From: Thermoanaerobacter ethanolicus JW 200
Lineage (GTDB): Bacteria; Bacillota; Thermoanaerobacteria; Thermoanaerobacterales; Thermoanaerobacteraceae
Assembly (NCBI RefSeq): GCF_003722315.1
Contig: NZ_CP033580.1
Coordinates: 805,001-869,000, forward strand
Reading direction: 5' to 3'
Length of the DNA: 64,000 bases
The position numbers and the translations under genes were made by a program. Under the pieces are notes generated by a model. The model had not been told where the DNA came from. It did no database searches and saw only the letters and a program-made list of their open reading frames with translations. The number at the start of each line of letters is the position of its first letter. Within the stretch, counting starts at the first letter, position 1. Shown piece after piece: positions 1 through 9,440 of the stretch.

Positions 1-792
1 ATAGGTGGGGTTGGCGTAACGGGAAGTGGCAGACAGCTTCTTGGATACGTTCTTGGTGCAGATGTAATAAAAAATGAGATTACGGCCCATGCTACTGCTA
101 CATTACACTTTCATCCAGATGCTAGTACTATTTTTGAAATTGGCGGACAGGACTCAAAACTTATTATTATAAATGATGGTACGATAGCTGACTTTGCTAT
201 GAATACGGTTTGTGCTGCTGGTACAGGATCATTTCTTGACCATCAGGCACAAAGGCTGGGTATAAAGATTGAAGAATTTGGTGAAATTGCATTGACTGCA
301 AAGCGAGATGTGAGAATTGCAGGTAGATGCACAGTCTTTGCCGAATCTGATATGATATCGAAACAACAATATGGCTTTAGCAAAGCTGAAATATTAAAAG
401 GTCTTTCTAAGGCCTTAGTGAGAAATTATATGAACAATCTTGTAAGAGGAAGAAAATTGAAGCCAATTTTTGTATTCCAAGGCGGTGTGGCGGCAAATAT
501 TGCGATAAAAAAAGCGTTTGAAGAAGAGGTGGGACACGAAGTAATTGTGCCAAAGTATTATGACATCATGGGAGCAATAGGAATAGCGATGTTGGCAAAA
601 GATGAAATGGAACGGACAGGCAATTCTACTAAGTTTAAAGGGTTTGAGGTTTCAGAGGAGAAGTTTGAAACGACGAGCTTTATTTGCAAAGCTTGTCCTA
701 ACGAATGTGAAATAATACAAATTAAAGCAAACGGCAAAGTAATAGCGATGACAGGTGATAGATGTGGAAGGTATTCAAATTCTATTATATAA
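1..792 (+). CDS. CoA-substrate-specific enzyme activase (BadF/BcrA/HgdC ATPase family), 3' part
   Basis: The reading frame is open from base 1, so the gene begins upstream of the window and 263 codons are visible. Proteins of this ASKHA-fold family use ATP to pass an electron from a [4Fe-4S] cluster to 2-hydroxyacyl-CoA dehydratases or benzoyl-CoA reductase. The visible part has the glycine-rich IGGVGVTGSGR stretch, EIGGQDSK, and two cysteines in NTVCAAGTGS and GRCTVFAESD, which match the positions that bridge the cluster in HgdC-type activators. The C-terminus adds a small cysteine-rich tail (FICKACPNECE, then GDRCGRY), found in some stand-alone activases. The partner dehydratase is not in the window, so the substrate is unknown. 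The N-terminal nucleotide-binding loop lies outside. Confidence 0.85.
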   Translation: MGGVGVTGSGRQLLGYVLGADVIKNEITAHATATLHFHPDASTIFEIGGQDSKLIIINDGTIADFAMNTVCAAGTGSFLDHQAQRLGIKIEEFGEIALTAKRDVRIAGRCTVFAESDMISKQQYGFSKAEILKGLSKALVRNYMNNLVRGRKLKPIFVFQGGVAANIAIKKAFEEEVGHEVIVPKYYDIMGAIGIAMLAKDEMERTGNSTKFKGFEVSEEKFETTSFICKACPNECEIIQIKANGKVIAMTGDRCGRYSNSII

Positions 793-810
793 GCATAAGG
801 AGGCTTAGAT

Positions 811-1713
811 ATGGCCCATCATCATGATCATGGTGAGATAAGCAAAAATAACTTAGTTATTGCGATGATACTAAATTTTGTGATAACAATAGTTGAAATA
901 ATAGGAGGTATATTGTCAGGCAGTTTATCTCTTATATCAGATGCACTTCACAATTTTAATGATGGAATCTCAATAATTGTAAGTTACGTTGCAATAAAAA
1001 TATCCAAAAAAGAGAACAATGAAAAAATGACATTTGGCTATAAACGGGCAGAGATACTTGCAGCGCTATTTAATTCGGTGGTTTTGGTAGTTATATCTTT
1101 ATATCTTTTTAAAGAAGCATATATAAAATTTTTTAAACCAGAACCGATTAATGGTTCCTTAATGATAGTAGTTGCTGTTATAGGACTTGCGGCAAATACG
1201 TTATCAGTGTTTTTACTGAAGGAAAACGCTCAAAAGAATTTAAATATAAAATCAACATATATACATCTGCTTTCTGATGCTTTGTCATCGCTTGGTGTAG
1301 TTATTGGAGGTATATTTATCTATGCATACAATATTTACTGGATTGATCCGCTGCTAACAGTTTTAATAGGAGCTTATATAATAAAAGAAAGCTTTGAAAT
1401 AATAGATGAAACGATAGGAATATTGATGCAAAAAACACCCGAGAATATAAATCTTGACATCATAAAAAAGGAAATTGAGAAACTTCCAGACGTAAAAAAT
1501 ATACACCATGTACACGTGTGGCAAACTAATGATAAAGATATACATTTTGAGTGCCATGTCAACACAAGAGATGACATTAAATTAAGTCAAGCAAAATTAT
1601 TAATGGATCAGATTGAAACTATTCTCGATGAAACTTTTGGCATACATCATGTTACTTTGCAGATGGAATATGAATGTTGTGAGAATGTTGGGCTGATAAA
1701 TAGAAGGGGTTAG
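811..1713 (+). CDS. Cation diffusion facilitator (CDF) family metal exporter
   Basis: This 300-residue protein is a CzcD/ZitB-type divalent-metal/proton antiporter that expels Zn2+ or similar ions through the cytoplasmic membrane. The N-terminus is histidine-rich (MAHHHDHGE). Six membrane segments follow; the second contains SLISDALHNFNDG and the fifth HLLSDALSSLG, the paired HxxxD/DxxxD-type metal sites of the family. From about residue 210 there is the soluble C-terminal domain (IHHVHVWQTND, FECHVN). An AAGGAGGC ribosome binding site lies 8 bases before the ATG. It follows the activase gene by 18 bases and ends at a bidirectional terminator, so it may be cotranscribed with the upstream gene. 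The exact metal cannot be read from the sequence. Confidence 0.9.
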   Translation: MAHHHDHGEISKNNLVIAMILNFVITIVEIIGGILSGSLSLISDALHNFNDGISIIVSYVAIKISKKENNEKMTFGYKRAEILAALFNSVVLVVISLYLFKEAYIKFFKPEPINGSLMIVVAVIGLAANTLSVFLLKENAQKNLNIKSTYIHLLSDALSSLGVVIGGIFIYAYNIYWIDPLLTVLIGAYIIKESFEIIDETIGILMQKTPENINLDIIKKEIEKLPDVKNIHHVHVWQTNDKDIHFECHVNTRDDIKLSQAKLLMDQIETILDETFGIHHVTLQMEYECCENVGLINRRG

Positions 1714-1741
1714 TAATATAAAAAAGTCTTTAGCTAAGTTT

Positions 1742-1780
1742 AAAAACAAGGAGAGAAGAAAACCGTCTCCCCTTGTTTTT
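1742..1780. terminator. Bidirectional rho-independent terminator
   Basis: An AAAAACAAGG arm pairs with CCTTGTTTTT around an internal loop containing GAGA/TCTC. It has A-rich and T-rich flanks, so it can serve the CDF gene on the plus strand and the S-component gene on the minus strand. Confidence 0.8.
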
Positions 1781-1781
1781 A

Positions 1782-2270
1782 TTATTGCTCTTTCACATTT
1801 TTGAAGTAGTTTTCGAGCAATGCAATTACTATAATTCCCAGTATACCTCCTATTATAGCTGTTATAAGCTGAGGTGTTGTAAAAGCCTGTACAATTTTTA
1901 GGGGAACTTTTACATTAAAAAGCTGCATTATATATTTTACTGATAAAGCAAGCCATATAAACTTAACTACAGCACCCACTATCATTCCTATTACTTTGTT
2001 TTTTTGTGTAGAAAAAAGTATCACGTATAATCCGTTACCTATCATTATAAAAGGAATCATTAAAGGAAATCCCATTATGCCTACTAAAAATGCAATTACC
2101 GGTGTTAAAAGTCCTATTGTCACTCCTGACCACATTCCAACAGTTCCAGCTGCGATTAAAAGCATTGCATTAACGATAGAACCTGTTATAAGTTGGGGCA
2201 TTTTTAAAAACTGAAATATTAGAGTGATGGCGAGTAAAATAGCAGTTCTTGTGATGAATTTTGTATCCAT
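1782..2270 (-). CDS. ECF transporter S component family membrane protein
   Basis: The 162-residue protein is almost entirely hydrophobic, with about five to six membrane segments. It begins [20 protein letters not shown], the usual start of substrate-binding S components of energy-coupling factor vitamin transporters. Such a protein captures its ligand and needs the shared EcfA/A'/T module, which is not encoded nearby, so this would be a group II orphan S component. A clear AAAGGAGG site precedes the ATG. The gene is divergent from the fetA-like gene. The ligand cannot be assigned; no riboswitch is apparent in the roughly 170-base divergent region. A generic small membrane protein remains possible. 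Confidence 0.7.
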   Translation of the reverse strand: MDTKFITRTAILLAITLIFQFLKMPQLITGSIVNAMLLIAAGTVGMWSGVTIGLLTPVIAFLVGIMGFPLMIPFIMIGNGLYVILFSTQKNKVIGMIVGAVVKFIWLALSVKYIMQLFNVKVPLKIVQAFTTPQLITAIIGGILGIIVIALLENYFKNVKEQ

Positions 2271-2368
2271 AGAATCGCCTCCTTTCCTCTTATTGTCAAT
2301 TATATTTTATTACTTTAGCAAAAGAATGTCAAATAAATATCAAAGCTGGAAAGAAATTTTTAGTTTTG

Positions 2369-2424
2369 TTGACTTTCGCACAAAGAAAGGATACAATTTA
2401 AATATAAATGTAACAGTTGTTACA
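2369..2424 (+). promoter_or_regulatory. SigA-type promoter plus operator-like palindrome before fetA
   Basis: A TTGACT box (2369-2374) is separated by 17 bases from TACAAT (2392-2397). Just after the expected start of transcription lies TGTAACAGTTGTTACA (2409-2424), with 7-base arms that are perfect inverted copies. The position suggests repressor control of the exporter pair. Which regulator binds is unknown. Confidence 0.65.
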
Positions 2425-2439
2425 ATAGAGGTGATTTAT

Positions 2440-3165
2440 GTGAATGAAATAGAATTTAAAGAGGTAAGTTACAGTAGTTTTGGAAAAGAGATATTAAAAA
2501 ACATTTCTGTAAAGTTTGAAGGTGGAGCAATACATACTATTGTTGGCCCTTCTGGAGCTGGAAAATCGACTTTGATTAAACTGATAAACCGATTGATAGA
2601 TCCAACCCATGGCAGTATTTTAATAGACGGCGTGGATGTTAAAACAATAGATGTGATAGATTTAAGAAGGAGAATTGGAATGGTTTTTCAGCAGCCTCAT
2701 CTTTTTGAAGGAACAGTAAAAGAGAATATTGAGTATGGTCCAATGCTTAAAGGCGAAAAAAATATCAATGTGGAATATTATTTGAGCATTGCAGGATTGA
2801 ATAGTGAGTATGCTACAAGGGATGTGAAAAGTTTATCAGGAGGGGAACAGCAAAGAGTTTCTATAGCTAGAACTCTTGCAAATAATCCTGAAACTCTTTT
2901 ACTTGATGAACCTACTTCAGCCCTTGACCCTACTTCTACAGAAATAGTAGAGAAATTAATATTTAACCTAAAAGAAAAAATGAATTTGACGATTATTTGG
3001 ATAACTCACAACATGGAACAGGCTAAGCGCATTGGAGATTATACAGTACTGCTTAACAAAGGGCAATTAATAGAATATGCTAAAACTTATGATTTTTTTA
3101 CAAATCCCCAAAATGAAATTACAAAATTGTTTATACAAGGCAAGTTAAAGGAGGAAGTTAAATGA
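2440..3165 (+). CDS. fetA: ABC exporter ATP-binding protein, FetA (YbbL) family
   Basis: A 241-residue ABC ATPase with Walker [10 protein letters not shown], signature LSGGEQQR, Walker [13 protein letters not shown] and switch histidine ITHN. Paired with the UPF0014 membrane protein downstream it forms a FetAB-type exporter; in E. coli this pair lowers cellular iron. The open frame reaches back to 2224 over the divergent gene, but an AGAGGTGA site at 2427-2434 points to the GTG at 2440 (product begins [11 protein letters not shown]). The next gene overlaps by four bases, so the two are translationally coupled. Iron as substrate is inferred from the family only. Confidence 0.82.
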   Translation: MNEIEFKEVSYSSFGKEILKNISVKFEGGAIHTIVGPSGAGKSTLIKLINRLIDPTHGSILIDGVDVKTIDVIDLRRRIGMVFQQPHLFEGTVKENIEYGPMLKGEKNINVEYYLSIAGLNSEYATRDVKSLSGGEQQRVSIARTLANNPETLLLDEPTSALDPTSTEIVEKLIFNLKEKMNLTIIWITHNMEQAKRIGDYTVLLNKGQLIEYAKTYDFFTNPQNEITKLFIQGKLKEEVK

Positions 3166-3917
3166 GTGTATTGTCTTTGACATTGGCGTCAAGTCTTGTG
3201 CTAATATCAATTTTTGTTTCTTATTACCAAAAGCTGGGGATTGAAAAGGAAATAGTCATAGGTACTATAAGAGCGGTTGTGCAGCTTACAATAGTGGGAT
3301 ACATTTTACACTATATATTTGCTGCAAACAGTGCTTTATTTACCTTGGCTATGGTGACTTTAATGATAGTAGTTGCTGGAAATAATGCTTCAAAGAGAGG
3401 GAAGGGAATACCAAATGTTTTTTATTTTATCACTTTTTCAATTGCCTTAAGTGCCGCGATTACAATTTCTCTGCTCATTTTGTTTGGAAATATACATTTT
3501 AGACCCCAGGAAGTTATACCTGTATCAGGAATGATAGTAGGAAATTCAATGGTAGCCTCAGGACTTGCTGTTTCAAGGCTAAAAGACGAAATAAAAAATA
3601 AGTCAGAGGAAATAGAGGCGTATTTGTCACTTGGTGCAACTTCAAGGCAAGCAGCTCAAAAAGTGATAAAGACAGCGATAAAGACAGGGATGATTCCAAC
3701 AGTTGACAGCATGAAAACTCTAGGCATCGTTCAACTTCCAGGAATGATGACAGGGCTAATATTGGGTGGAGTAGACCCTATTGATGCAGTTAAATACCAG
3801 ATAATGGTTGCTTTTATGCTGGCATCAACTGTTGCTATATCCTGTTTTAGTGTAACTTTCTTAACATATAGAGAATTTTTTACAAGTAATCATCAGTTAA
3901 AAGAGGTAGGGAATTAA
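3162..3917 (+). CDS. fetB: ABC exporter permease, FetB (YbbM/UPF0014) family
   Basis: This 251-residue protein has about seven hydrophobic segments and the family's conserved signature from about residue 115 onward, including [11 protein letters not shown], then [11 protein letters not shown] and the [11 protein letters not shown] loop. The usual length of UPF0014 proteins is about 250-260 residues, so it looks complete. It starts inside the last codons of the ATPase gene, preceded by AAGGAGG. The pair ends at a strong terminator. Together they probably export iron or another transition metal. Confidence 0.85.
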   Translation: MSVLSLTLASSLVLISIFVSYYQKLGIEKEIVIGTIRAVVQLTIVGYILHYIFAANSALFTLAMVTLMIVVAGNNASKRGKGIPNVFYFITFSIALSAAITISLLILFGNIHFRPQEVIPVSGMIVGNSMVASGLAVSRLKDEIKNKSEEIEAYLSLGATSRQAAQKVIKTAIKTGMIPTVDSMKTLGIVQLPGMMTGLILGGVDPIDAVKYQIMVAFMLASTVAISCFSVTFLTYREFFTSNHQLKEVGN

Positions 3918-3934
3918 GTGGCGAGATGGGAAAG

Positions 3935-3960
3935 AAAAGGCAGGATTACCCTGCCTTTTT
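3935..3960 (+). terminator. Rho-independent terminator after fetAB
   Basis: A ten-base-pair stem (AAAAGGCAGG / CCTGCCTTTT) with a 5-base loop is followed by T residues. It overlaps the 3' end of the convergent minus-strand gene, so it probably serves both. Confidence 0.88.
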
Positions 3961-5962
3961 ATGGAATAGATATTTGTGATTTAACTGGGTTGTATTCATA
4001 CATTAATGATATTCCATAAGTGGAGATTTTGAACATTAGCTTATCTTGATTCCAGAAGTTTGCCTCTATTTCATCAATTTTTGTATCTTTAAATAATGTT
4101 TCTAAATCAGTTTTTTCTCCTGTTTTTAGATTGTACAGGTACACTTTTTGCTTTCCATCATCGGAGAAAAAGTTCGCTGCCAAAAAGTTCCCGTTTCCAT
4201 CAAGCTTAAGTTCAGCAAAAGCTCCATTGTCAATGCTGTTAACAAGTTTAAAAGTTTTTGTGTCTAAGTTATAGCTTAAAAGTTTTGACTGGCGGTTATC
4301 CAGTCCCAAAACTGTAAAGTATAGCGTGTTTGTCTTGGCGTCAAAAGCAGAAGCTGTAAATCTAAAATTTCCTTCAGGAAGGTATTCTTTTGGAATGTCA
4401 GTTTCTCTAAAAAGAGACTTTCCTTTTTCTCCATTAATGCGTTCATAAAAGGTATTATTTTTATCATAAAACTCTAATGTTTCCAAGCCTTTTATGCTGT
4501 CAATTATATAACCATTTTCACTGGGTGTAAGGTAATATCTTTGTTTTTCTATGGAATAATAGGTATCTCCCCAATATCCCATGTATAGCTCTGCATCCAC
4601 ATATGTCTTTTCACCTTCTTTGCCAGTCCCTAATATATTATATCCTACAGGGTGAGGATTTGATATTGTCAGGAAAGAAGGAGGATTTTTCATAAGCATT
4701 TTTGCAAAATCGTCATCCCTTGCTATTAAAGCCTGTAAAAATCTTCTTACAGTGTAGTCAGCTGATAATTTTTCTTTTGAAAGGTCTATTTTCATAAGAG
4801 TCATCATATTTCCTCTTACATCTTCATTTAAATTTTTCAAAACATATATACTGTTAGAATCATTGCTCCAGGAAGGCAGATAATAATCATACTCTCCTCC
4901 TGTAACTAAGTCGGATTTTATTGGCGAATTTTTATTTTTTTCTTTCACACTTTCTACAAGACTTTTCAAATTTGGCTTTGAAAAGTTCTCTGTAACCTGT
5001 TTTTTAGTGGCAAAGCCTACGGCATCAGTGACCCACACATTGCTTATATCCTCTTTTACCTCTACTCCGTCAATGGTAGAGTTTTTTATCTCTGATTTTA
5101 CATATGCTATATAGTTTCCATCAGGAGATACAGAAGGAAATCTGCCTTCATCTACTGTTTTTTCTTCTCCTGTCTTTAGGTCTTTGTAAATGATCTTATT
5201 GTCTTTTTCAAAAACAATGGCATTTTGATTTTTTACATAGCTTCCATAAGAGCCTTCGGCTATTTCTGTAAGCTGTGAAGTTTTGAGGTCATACTCCCAT
5301 AAAGTTGCTTTTTTTTCAAAACCATGACCTCCTTCTCTTGGAGTGTATACATTTTTAGTAAAAATTATCTTATTTCCATCAGGAGAAAAAGAAGGGCTTT
5401 CATAGAAAATGTCTAAACCATTGCCTGTTACACGAATTTTTTCTGTTTTATCTGTTGAAAGGTCTTTTATATAGTATTGGTAGTTTAAAGAATATAAAAG
5501 TTTTTTTCCATCTGGAGATACAGCTACGTCTCCTACTCCAATGGGCACGTTTTTGCTTTTTTCACCCACTATCTGTCTAAAGCCGTTTTTATTATATTCA
5601 AAAAGCCCTTTTTCGGGGATGGCTATATAAAGGGTGCCATTGTATTCAGCAATTCTTCCCGTGTTACCCTTGCCAATGTCAAAAAAGGAGATTTGATTGG
5701 CAATTTTTAAATCTGCAGCGTTTGCTTTTGAGATGAAAGGACTGGGGCTTGTTATATAATTTGGACTGTAATTGTTGTGGGATAAAAAGCTTGCAAGGGC
5801 AAATCCTACGATTAAAAGTAAAGAAGCGGCAATGGCTATAAACTTGTAACTTTTTTTAGTATTTTTCTTAAACTCTTTTTTTAATTTTTCTTTTAATTGA
5901 TAATTTACAGGGATGTGTTCTTTTAGTTTTTCTAGATTTTTTTCTATATCTTTCTCTTTCAT
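3959..5962 (-). CDS. Membrane-anchored PD40/TolB-like beta-propeller protein, probable anti-sigma partner
   Basis: The 667-residue protein has a charged cytoplasmic N-terminus of about 38 residues, one membrane span at about residues 39-60 (KFIAIAASLLLIVGFALASF) and a large extracytoplasmic part. That part carries several PD40-type repeats, visible as VSPDGKKLLYS, FSPDGNKIIFT and VSPDGNYIAYV, and further propeller-like repeats near the C-terminus. It starts 3 bases after the ECF sigma gene and shares its promoters. Sigma/anti-sigma pairs of this layout commonly sense the cell envelope. I see no canonical ZAS-type anti-sigma motif, so the anti-sigma role rests on gene order and topology. What the propeller binds is unknown. 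Confidence 0.7.
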   Translation of the reverse strand: MKEKDIEKNLEKLKEHIPVNYQLKEKLKKEFKKNTKKSYKFIAIAASLLLIVGFALASFLSHNNYSPNYITSPSPFISKANAADLKIANQISFFDIGKGNTGRIAEYNGTLYIAIPEKGLFEYNKNGFRQIVGEKSKNVPIGVGDVAVSPDGKKLLYSLNYQYYIKDLSTDKTEKIRVTGNGLDIFYESPSFSPDGNKIIFTKNVYTPREGGHGFEKKATLWEYDLKTSQLTEIAEGSYGSYVKNQNAIVFEKDNKIIYKDLKTGEEKTVDEGRFPSVSPDGNYIAYVKSEIKNSTIDGVEVKEDISNVWVTDAVGFATKKQVTENFSKPNLKSLVESVKEKNKNSPIKSDLVTGGEYDYYLPSWSNDSNSIYVLKNLNEDVRGNMMTLMKIDLSKEKLSADYTVRRFLQALIARDDDFAKMLMKNPPSFLTISNPHPVGYNILGTGKEGEKTYVDAELYMGYWGDTYYSIEKQRYYLTPSENGYIIDSIKGLETLEFYDKNNTFYERINGEKGKSLFRETDIPKEYLPEGNFRFTASAFDAKTNTLYFTVLGLDNRQSKLLSYNLDTKTFKLVNSIDNGAFAELKLDGNGNFLAANFFSDDGKQKVYLYNLKTGEKTDLETLFKDTKIDEIEANFWNQDKLMFKISTYGISLMYEYNPVKSQISIP

Positions 5963-5965
5963 TAT

Positions 5966-6454
5966 TCATCCCTCCAAACATTTAATAACAAGATTTTTTA
6001 ATTTTTGAATAATCCTATGGGCTTTCATTTTTACTGCATCTTCAGTTTTTTCAATTAACTGTGATATTTCTTTATGGGTCATTCCCGAAAAATACTTTAA
6101 GTTTATTATTTCAATTTCATTTTTTGGAAGGCTGTAAATTGATTTTTTTAAGCAATTAAGTTCTACTTCTTTGTTAAATTTGTCCTCCCAAATATCCGGA
6201 TAATAGTATTTTTCAAGTTCATCATTTGTTACAATTTCTTTCTTCTTTCTATAAAAGTCTGTGACAGTATTTCTTGCAATCGAGAAAAGCCAAGACTTTG
6301 GATTGGTTCTTATTGTACTATAATTTTCATAGGCTTTTTTAAAAATTTCACTTACGATGTCATCGGCATCCCAGCTATTACCTACTTTAAAATACACGTA
6401 CCGGTACACATCGTCAAAAAAAGTTTCATAAAAGCTTAAAAAACCATCTTTCAC
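5966..6454 (-). CDS. ECF (group 4) RNA polymerase sigma factor
   Basis: A 162-residue sigma-70 family protein. Region 2 spans about residues 5-75 (VYRYVYFKVGNSWDADDIVSEIF), and region 4, with its helix-turn-helix, lies at about 105-155 (LPKNEIEIINLKYFSGMTHKEIS). The frame is open from 6472, but the AAAGGAGG site fits the GTG at 6454 better, giving MKDGFLSFYETFF. Two upstream promoters share (A/T)GTTAC, 16 bases and CGTCTA, the type of sequence an ECF factor uses, so autoregulation is likely. The gene is followed directly by its membrane partner. Confidence 0.88.
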   Translation of the reverse strand: MKDGFLSFYETFFDDVYRYVYFKVGNSWDADDIVSEIFKKAYENYSTIRTNPKSWLFSIARNTVTDFYRKKKEIVTNDELEKYYYPDIWEDKFNKEVELNCLKKSIYSLPKNEIEIINLKYFSGMTHKEISQLIEKTEDAVKMKAHRIIQKLKNLVIKCLEG

Positions 6455-6477
6455 CCATGGGCCTCCTTTCACTTATA

Positions 6478-6505
6478 TAGACGCATCAAAATTTTATAAG
6501 TAACT
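6478..6505 (-). promoter_or_regulatory. Proximal ECF-type promoter of the sigma operon
   Basis: On the minus strand AGTTAC (6505-6500) is separated by 16 bases from CGTCTA (6483-6478). Transcription would begin near 6471, just ahead of the ribosome binding site. The same element with identical spacing occurs 63 bases further upstream. Confidence 0.7.
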
Positions 6506-6540
6506 TTTTGGAACTTGGCTGTTTTTAATTTCCACAATCA

Positions 6541-6568
6541 TAGACGAATTATAAGGCGCAAAGTAACA
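6541..6568 (-). promoter_or_regulatory. Distal ECF-type promoter of the sigma operon
   Basis: On the minus strand TGTTAC (6568-6563), a 16-base spacer and CGTCTA (6546-6541). The spacing matches the proximal copy exactly and the spacers are unrelated, which argues that both boxes are functional. Confidence 0.68.
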
Positions 6569-6606
6569 GTTTTAATTACTTTAATTATAAAGATTTTCAA
6601 AAGATA

Positions 6607-6635
6607 TTGCATTTATTTTTCTTTTGTAATAAAAT
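6607..6635 (+). promoter_or_regulatory. SigA-type promoter of the leuS leader
   Basis: TTGCAT (6607-6612), 17 bases, TAAAAT (6630-6635). Transcription would start near 6642, just before the T-box leader. Confidence 0.65.
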
Positions 6636-6654
6636 AATGTACAAATCTATTTGT

Positions 6655-6878
6655 AAATGCGATGAAGTGGAGTAGTAGGCATTGTAAGCTTTAAGAGAGC
6701 CGTTGGTGGGTGCAAAACGGTAGCCTAAGATGCCGAAACTCGCCATGGAGCAGGCATACTGAAGTGTAGTAGGTATGCACGGTTACTGCCGTTACAGGTT
6801 TAAGTGGGCATTATGCCAAAAAGAGTGGTACCACGGAAGTGTAAGTCTTTCGTCTCTTACGGATGAAAGACTTTTTTT
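6655..6878 (+). promoter_or_regulatory. Leucine T-box leader (tRNA-sensing attenuator) of leuS
   Basis: The leader carries the conserved T-box sequence AGAGTGGTACCACGG at 6822-6836, which pairs with the free 3' end of uncharged tRNA. It ends in an intrinsic terminator (arms AAGTCTTTCGTC near 6843 and GATGAAAGACTT near 6862-6873, followed by a T-run). In Stem I a CTC triplet at 6739-6741, in the context GAAACTCGCC, is a plausible specifier codon for leucine. Uncharged tRNA-Leu should favour the antiterminator and raise LeuRS synthesis. The specifier call is by eye. Confidence 0.88.
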
Positions 6879-6924
6879 AATAAAATCGAGTTTGCTAAAA
6901 AATCATAGATAGGAGTGGAGGTTT

Positions 6925-9375
6925 ATGGCTTACTCAGTGGATGTTGATAGAAAATGGCAAAAAAGATGGGAAGAGACAAAACTTTACAAGTTTAATCCTG
7001 AAAATGTAGATAAAAAGCTTTATTGCCTTGAGATGTTTTCTTATCCTTCGGGTGCAAAGCTTCACGTAGGACATTGGTACAATTACGGACCTACTGATTC
7101 CTGGGCACGGATGAAAAAAATGCAAGGCTATGAGGTTTTCCACCCAATGGGATTTGATGCATTTGGACTTCCTGCAGAAAATTACGCGATAAAAACGGGA
7201 ATACATCCTTATGATTCCACCATGGAAAACATAAGAACGATGGAAAAGCAGCTACGGGAAATGGGGGCAACTTTTGATTGGGACTATGAAGTAATAACTT
7301 GCTTGCCGGAGTACTACAAATGGACACAGTGGATTTTCCTTAAGCTTTTTGAGGCAGGCCTTGCCTATAGAAAGAAAGCTCCAGTGAATTGGTGCCCAAG
7401 CTGTCAAACTGTTCTTGCAAACGAGCAAGTTATAGACGGAAAATGTGAAAGGTGCGGCACTGAAGTTACAAAGAAAGATTTGACTCAGTGGTTTTTTAAG
7501 ATAACTGCTTATGCAGAAGAACTCCTTGAAAAACTGGATGAACTTGATTGGCCTGAGAAAACAAAAATAATGCAAAGAAATTGGATTGGAAAATCGGATG
7601 GAGCAGAGATAGAATTTAAAGTAGACGGAAAAGACCTGACATTTAAGGTATTTACTACAAGAGCTGACACGTTGTACGGAGCGACGTATGTAGTCATCGC
7701 GCCAGAACACGAAATTGTAGATTTAATTACTACAGAAGAATATAAACAAGCTGTTGAAGAGTATAAAGAATACGCGAGAAAACAAAGTGAAATTGAAAGG
7801 TTGTCTACTGAAAAAGAAAAGACAGGGGTATTTACAGGGGCCTATGCTATACACCCTCTGACGGGAGAAAAACTTCCTATTTGGATAGCAGATTACGTCC
7901 TTGCAACATATGGAACAGGATGTGTCATGGCTGTTCCTGCCCATGATGAAAGAGATTATGAATTTGCAACAAAATACAACCTTCCTATAAAAAGAGTGAT
8001 AAAAGGAATTGGAGATATAGACGACAGTCTACCCTTTGTTGAGTATGGAGTGCTTATAGACAGTGGAGAATTTACAGGCATGAAATCAGAAGAAGCGAGG
8101 ATAAAAATTGTAGAAAAATTAAAGCAAGAAGGTAGAGCAGAGTTTAAAGTAAATTACAGATTGAGGGATTGGCTTGTTTCAAGGCAGAGATACTGGGGTG
8201 CTCCAATACCTGTCATTCACTGTGAACGCTGTGGCATAGTCCCTGTCCCAGAAGAAGATTTGCCAGTGTTACTTCCTTATGATGTGGAATTTGCTCCAAC
8301 AGGTGAGTCTCCACTTAAAAAGCATGAGGGCTTTATGAATGTAACTTGTCCTAAATGTGGTGGTAAGGCCTTAAGAGACCCCGATACCTTGGACACTTTT
8401 GTGGATTCTTCCTGGTACTTTTTAAGATATCCCGACAACAAAAACGACAAAGAGCCTTTCAATAAAGAATGGATAAATAAGATGTTGCCTGTTGACAAGT
8501 ACGTAGGTGGAGCAGAGCATGCGACAATGCATCTTTTGTACGCAAGGTTTGTCACAAAAGCCTTAAGAGACTTGGGATATCTTGATTTTGATGAACCTTT
8601 TAAATCATTAGTCCACCAAGGCACAATATTGGGACCTGATGGAAGCAGAATGAGTAAATCTAAAGGAAATGTCATTTCGCCTGACGAATACATTAAAGAA
8701 TACGGTTCTGATGTATTCAGGCTTTACCTTATGTTTGGATTTGCTTATTCTGAAGGTGGGCCATGGAATGATGATGGTATTAAGGCAATTTCCAGATTTG
8801 TCAATAGAGTGGAGAGGTTTATAGATAAATTTATTGAGACAAGAAACAATCCTGGCAAGACCAAAGACGAAATGGGAAAAGATGAAAATGAATTAAACTA
8901 TGTGAGACATTATGCTATAAAAGGTGTGACAGAAGATGCAGAGAGATTTCAGTTTAATACTGCAATAGCGAGGATAATGGAACTGGTAAATGCCCTTTAT
9001 AAATACGAGGCAGATGTGGAAGTTAAAAATATCAAATTTTATGAAGAAGTGGTGGCAGATTTAATAAAACTTTTGGCGCCATTTGCCCCTCATTTTTCTG
9101 AAGAAATGTGGGAAAAACTTGGATATGAATATTCTGTTTTCAATCAAAAATGGCCAAAGTGGGATGAAAAAGCTCTACAAAGAGATGTTGTAGAGATAGC
9201 TGTCCAGGTAAACGGCAAGGTAAGAGGAAGGCTTGAAGTTCCTTCAAATGCTACTGACGAAGAAATAGAAAAGCTCGCCCTTTCTGATAAAAATGTAAAA
9301 GCATATGTGGATGGAAAAGAGATAAAGAAGGTCATAGTCGTCAAAAACAGGCTTGTAAATATTGTTGTGAAATAA
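6925..9375 (+). CDS. leuS: Leucyl-tRNA synthetase
   Basis: An 816-residue class I synthetase that charges tRNA-Leu. The HIGH-type motif is [11 protein letters not shown] near residue 50, and the KMSKS motif SRMSKSKGN lies near residue 575. The CP1 editing domain occupies about residues 220-415 ([33 protein letters not shown]). A zinc-type insertion is visible in [23 protein letters not shown]. Length and order match bacterial LeuRS. The ATG is preceded by GGAGTGGAGG. Expression is controlled by the T-box leader, and a terminator follows directly, so it is a single-gene unit. Confidence 0.98.
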   Translation: MAYSVDVDRKWQKRWEETKLYKFNPENVDKKLYCLEMFSYPSGAKLHVGHWYNYGPTDSWARMKKMQGYEVFHPMGFDAFGLPAENYAIKTGIHPYDSTMENIRTMEKQLREMGATFDWDYEVITCLPEYYKWTQWIFLKLFEAGLAYRKKAPVNWCPSCQTVLANEQVIDGKCERCGTEVTKKDLTQWFFKITAYAEELLEKLDELDWPEKTKIMQRNWIGKSDGAEIEFKVDGKDLTFKVFTTRADTLYGATYVVIAPEHEIVDLITTEEYKQAVEEYKEYARKQSEIERLSTEKEKTGVFTGAYAIHPLTGEKLPIWIADYVLATYGTGCVMAVPAHDERDYEFATKYNLPIKRVIKGIGDIDDSLPFVEYGVLIDSGEFTGMKSEEARIKIVEKLKQEGRAEFKVNYRLRDWLVSRQRYWGAPIPVIHCERCGIVPVPEEDLPVLLPYDVEFAPTGESPLKKHEGFMNVTCPKCGGKALRDPDTLDTFVDSSWYFLRYPDNKNDKEPFNKEWINKMLPVDKYVGGAEHATMHLLYARFVTKALRDLGYLDFDEPFKSLVHQGTILGPDGSRMSKSKGNVISPDEYIKEYGSDVFRLYLMFGFAYSEGGPWNDDGIKAISRFVNRVERFIDKFIETRNNPGKTKDEMGKDENELNYVRHYAIKGVTEDAERFQFNTAIARIMELVNALYKYEADVEVKNIKFYEEVVADLIKLLAPFAPHFSEEMWEKLGYEYSVFNQKWPKWDEKALQRDVVEIAVQVNGKVRGRLEVPSNATDEEIEKLALSDKNVKAYVDGKEIKKVIVVKNRLVNIVVK

Positions 9376-9378
9376 ACG

Positions 9379-9404
9379 AAAGCAGGAGGCATGCTCCTGC
9401 TTTT
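9379..9404 (+). terminator. Rho-independent terminator after leuS
   Basis: Arms AAAGCAGGAG and CTCCTGCTTT with a 5-base loop and a short T tail, four bases after the stop codon. Confidence 0.88.
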
Positions 9405-9440
9405 AAATAAATATTTTTAGTGATGGTGAGGGAGTAAATT

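Noticed and set aside
2224-2439. N-terminal extension of the FetA-like ATPase from 2224
   Set aside because: It would overlap the divergent S-component gene and its promoter region; the GTG at 2440 has a good ribosome site and the normal family start.
7091-8693. Several long minus-strand frames opposite leuS
   Set aside because: They are complementary shadows of a strongly conserved synthetase gene, without ribosome sites.
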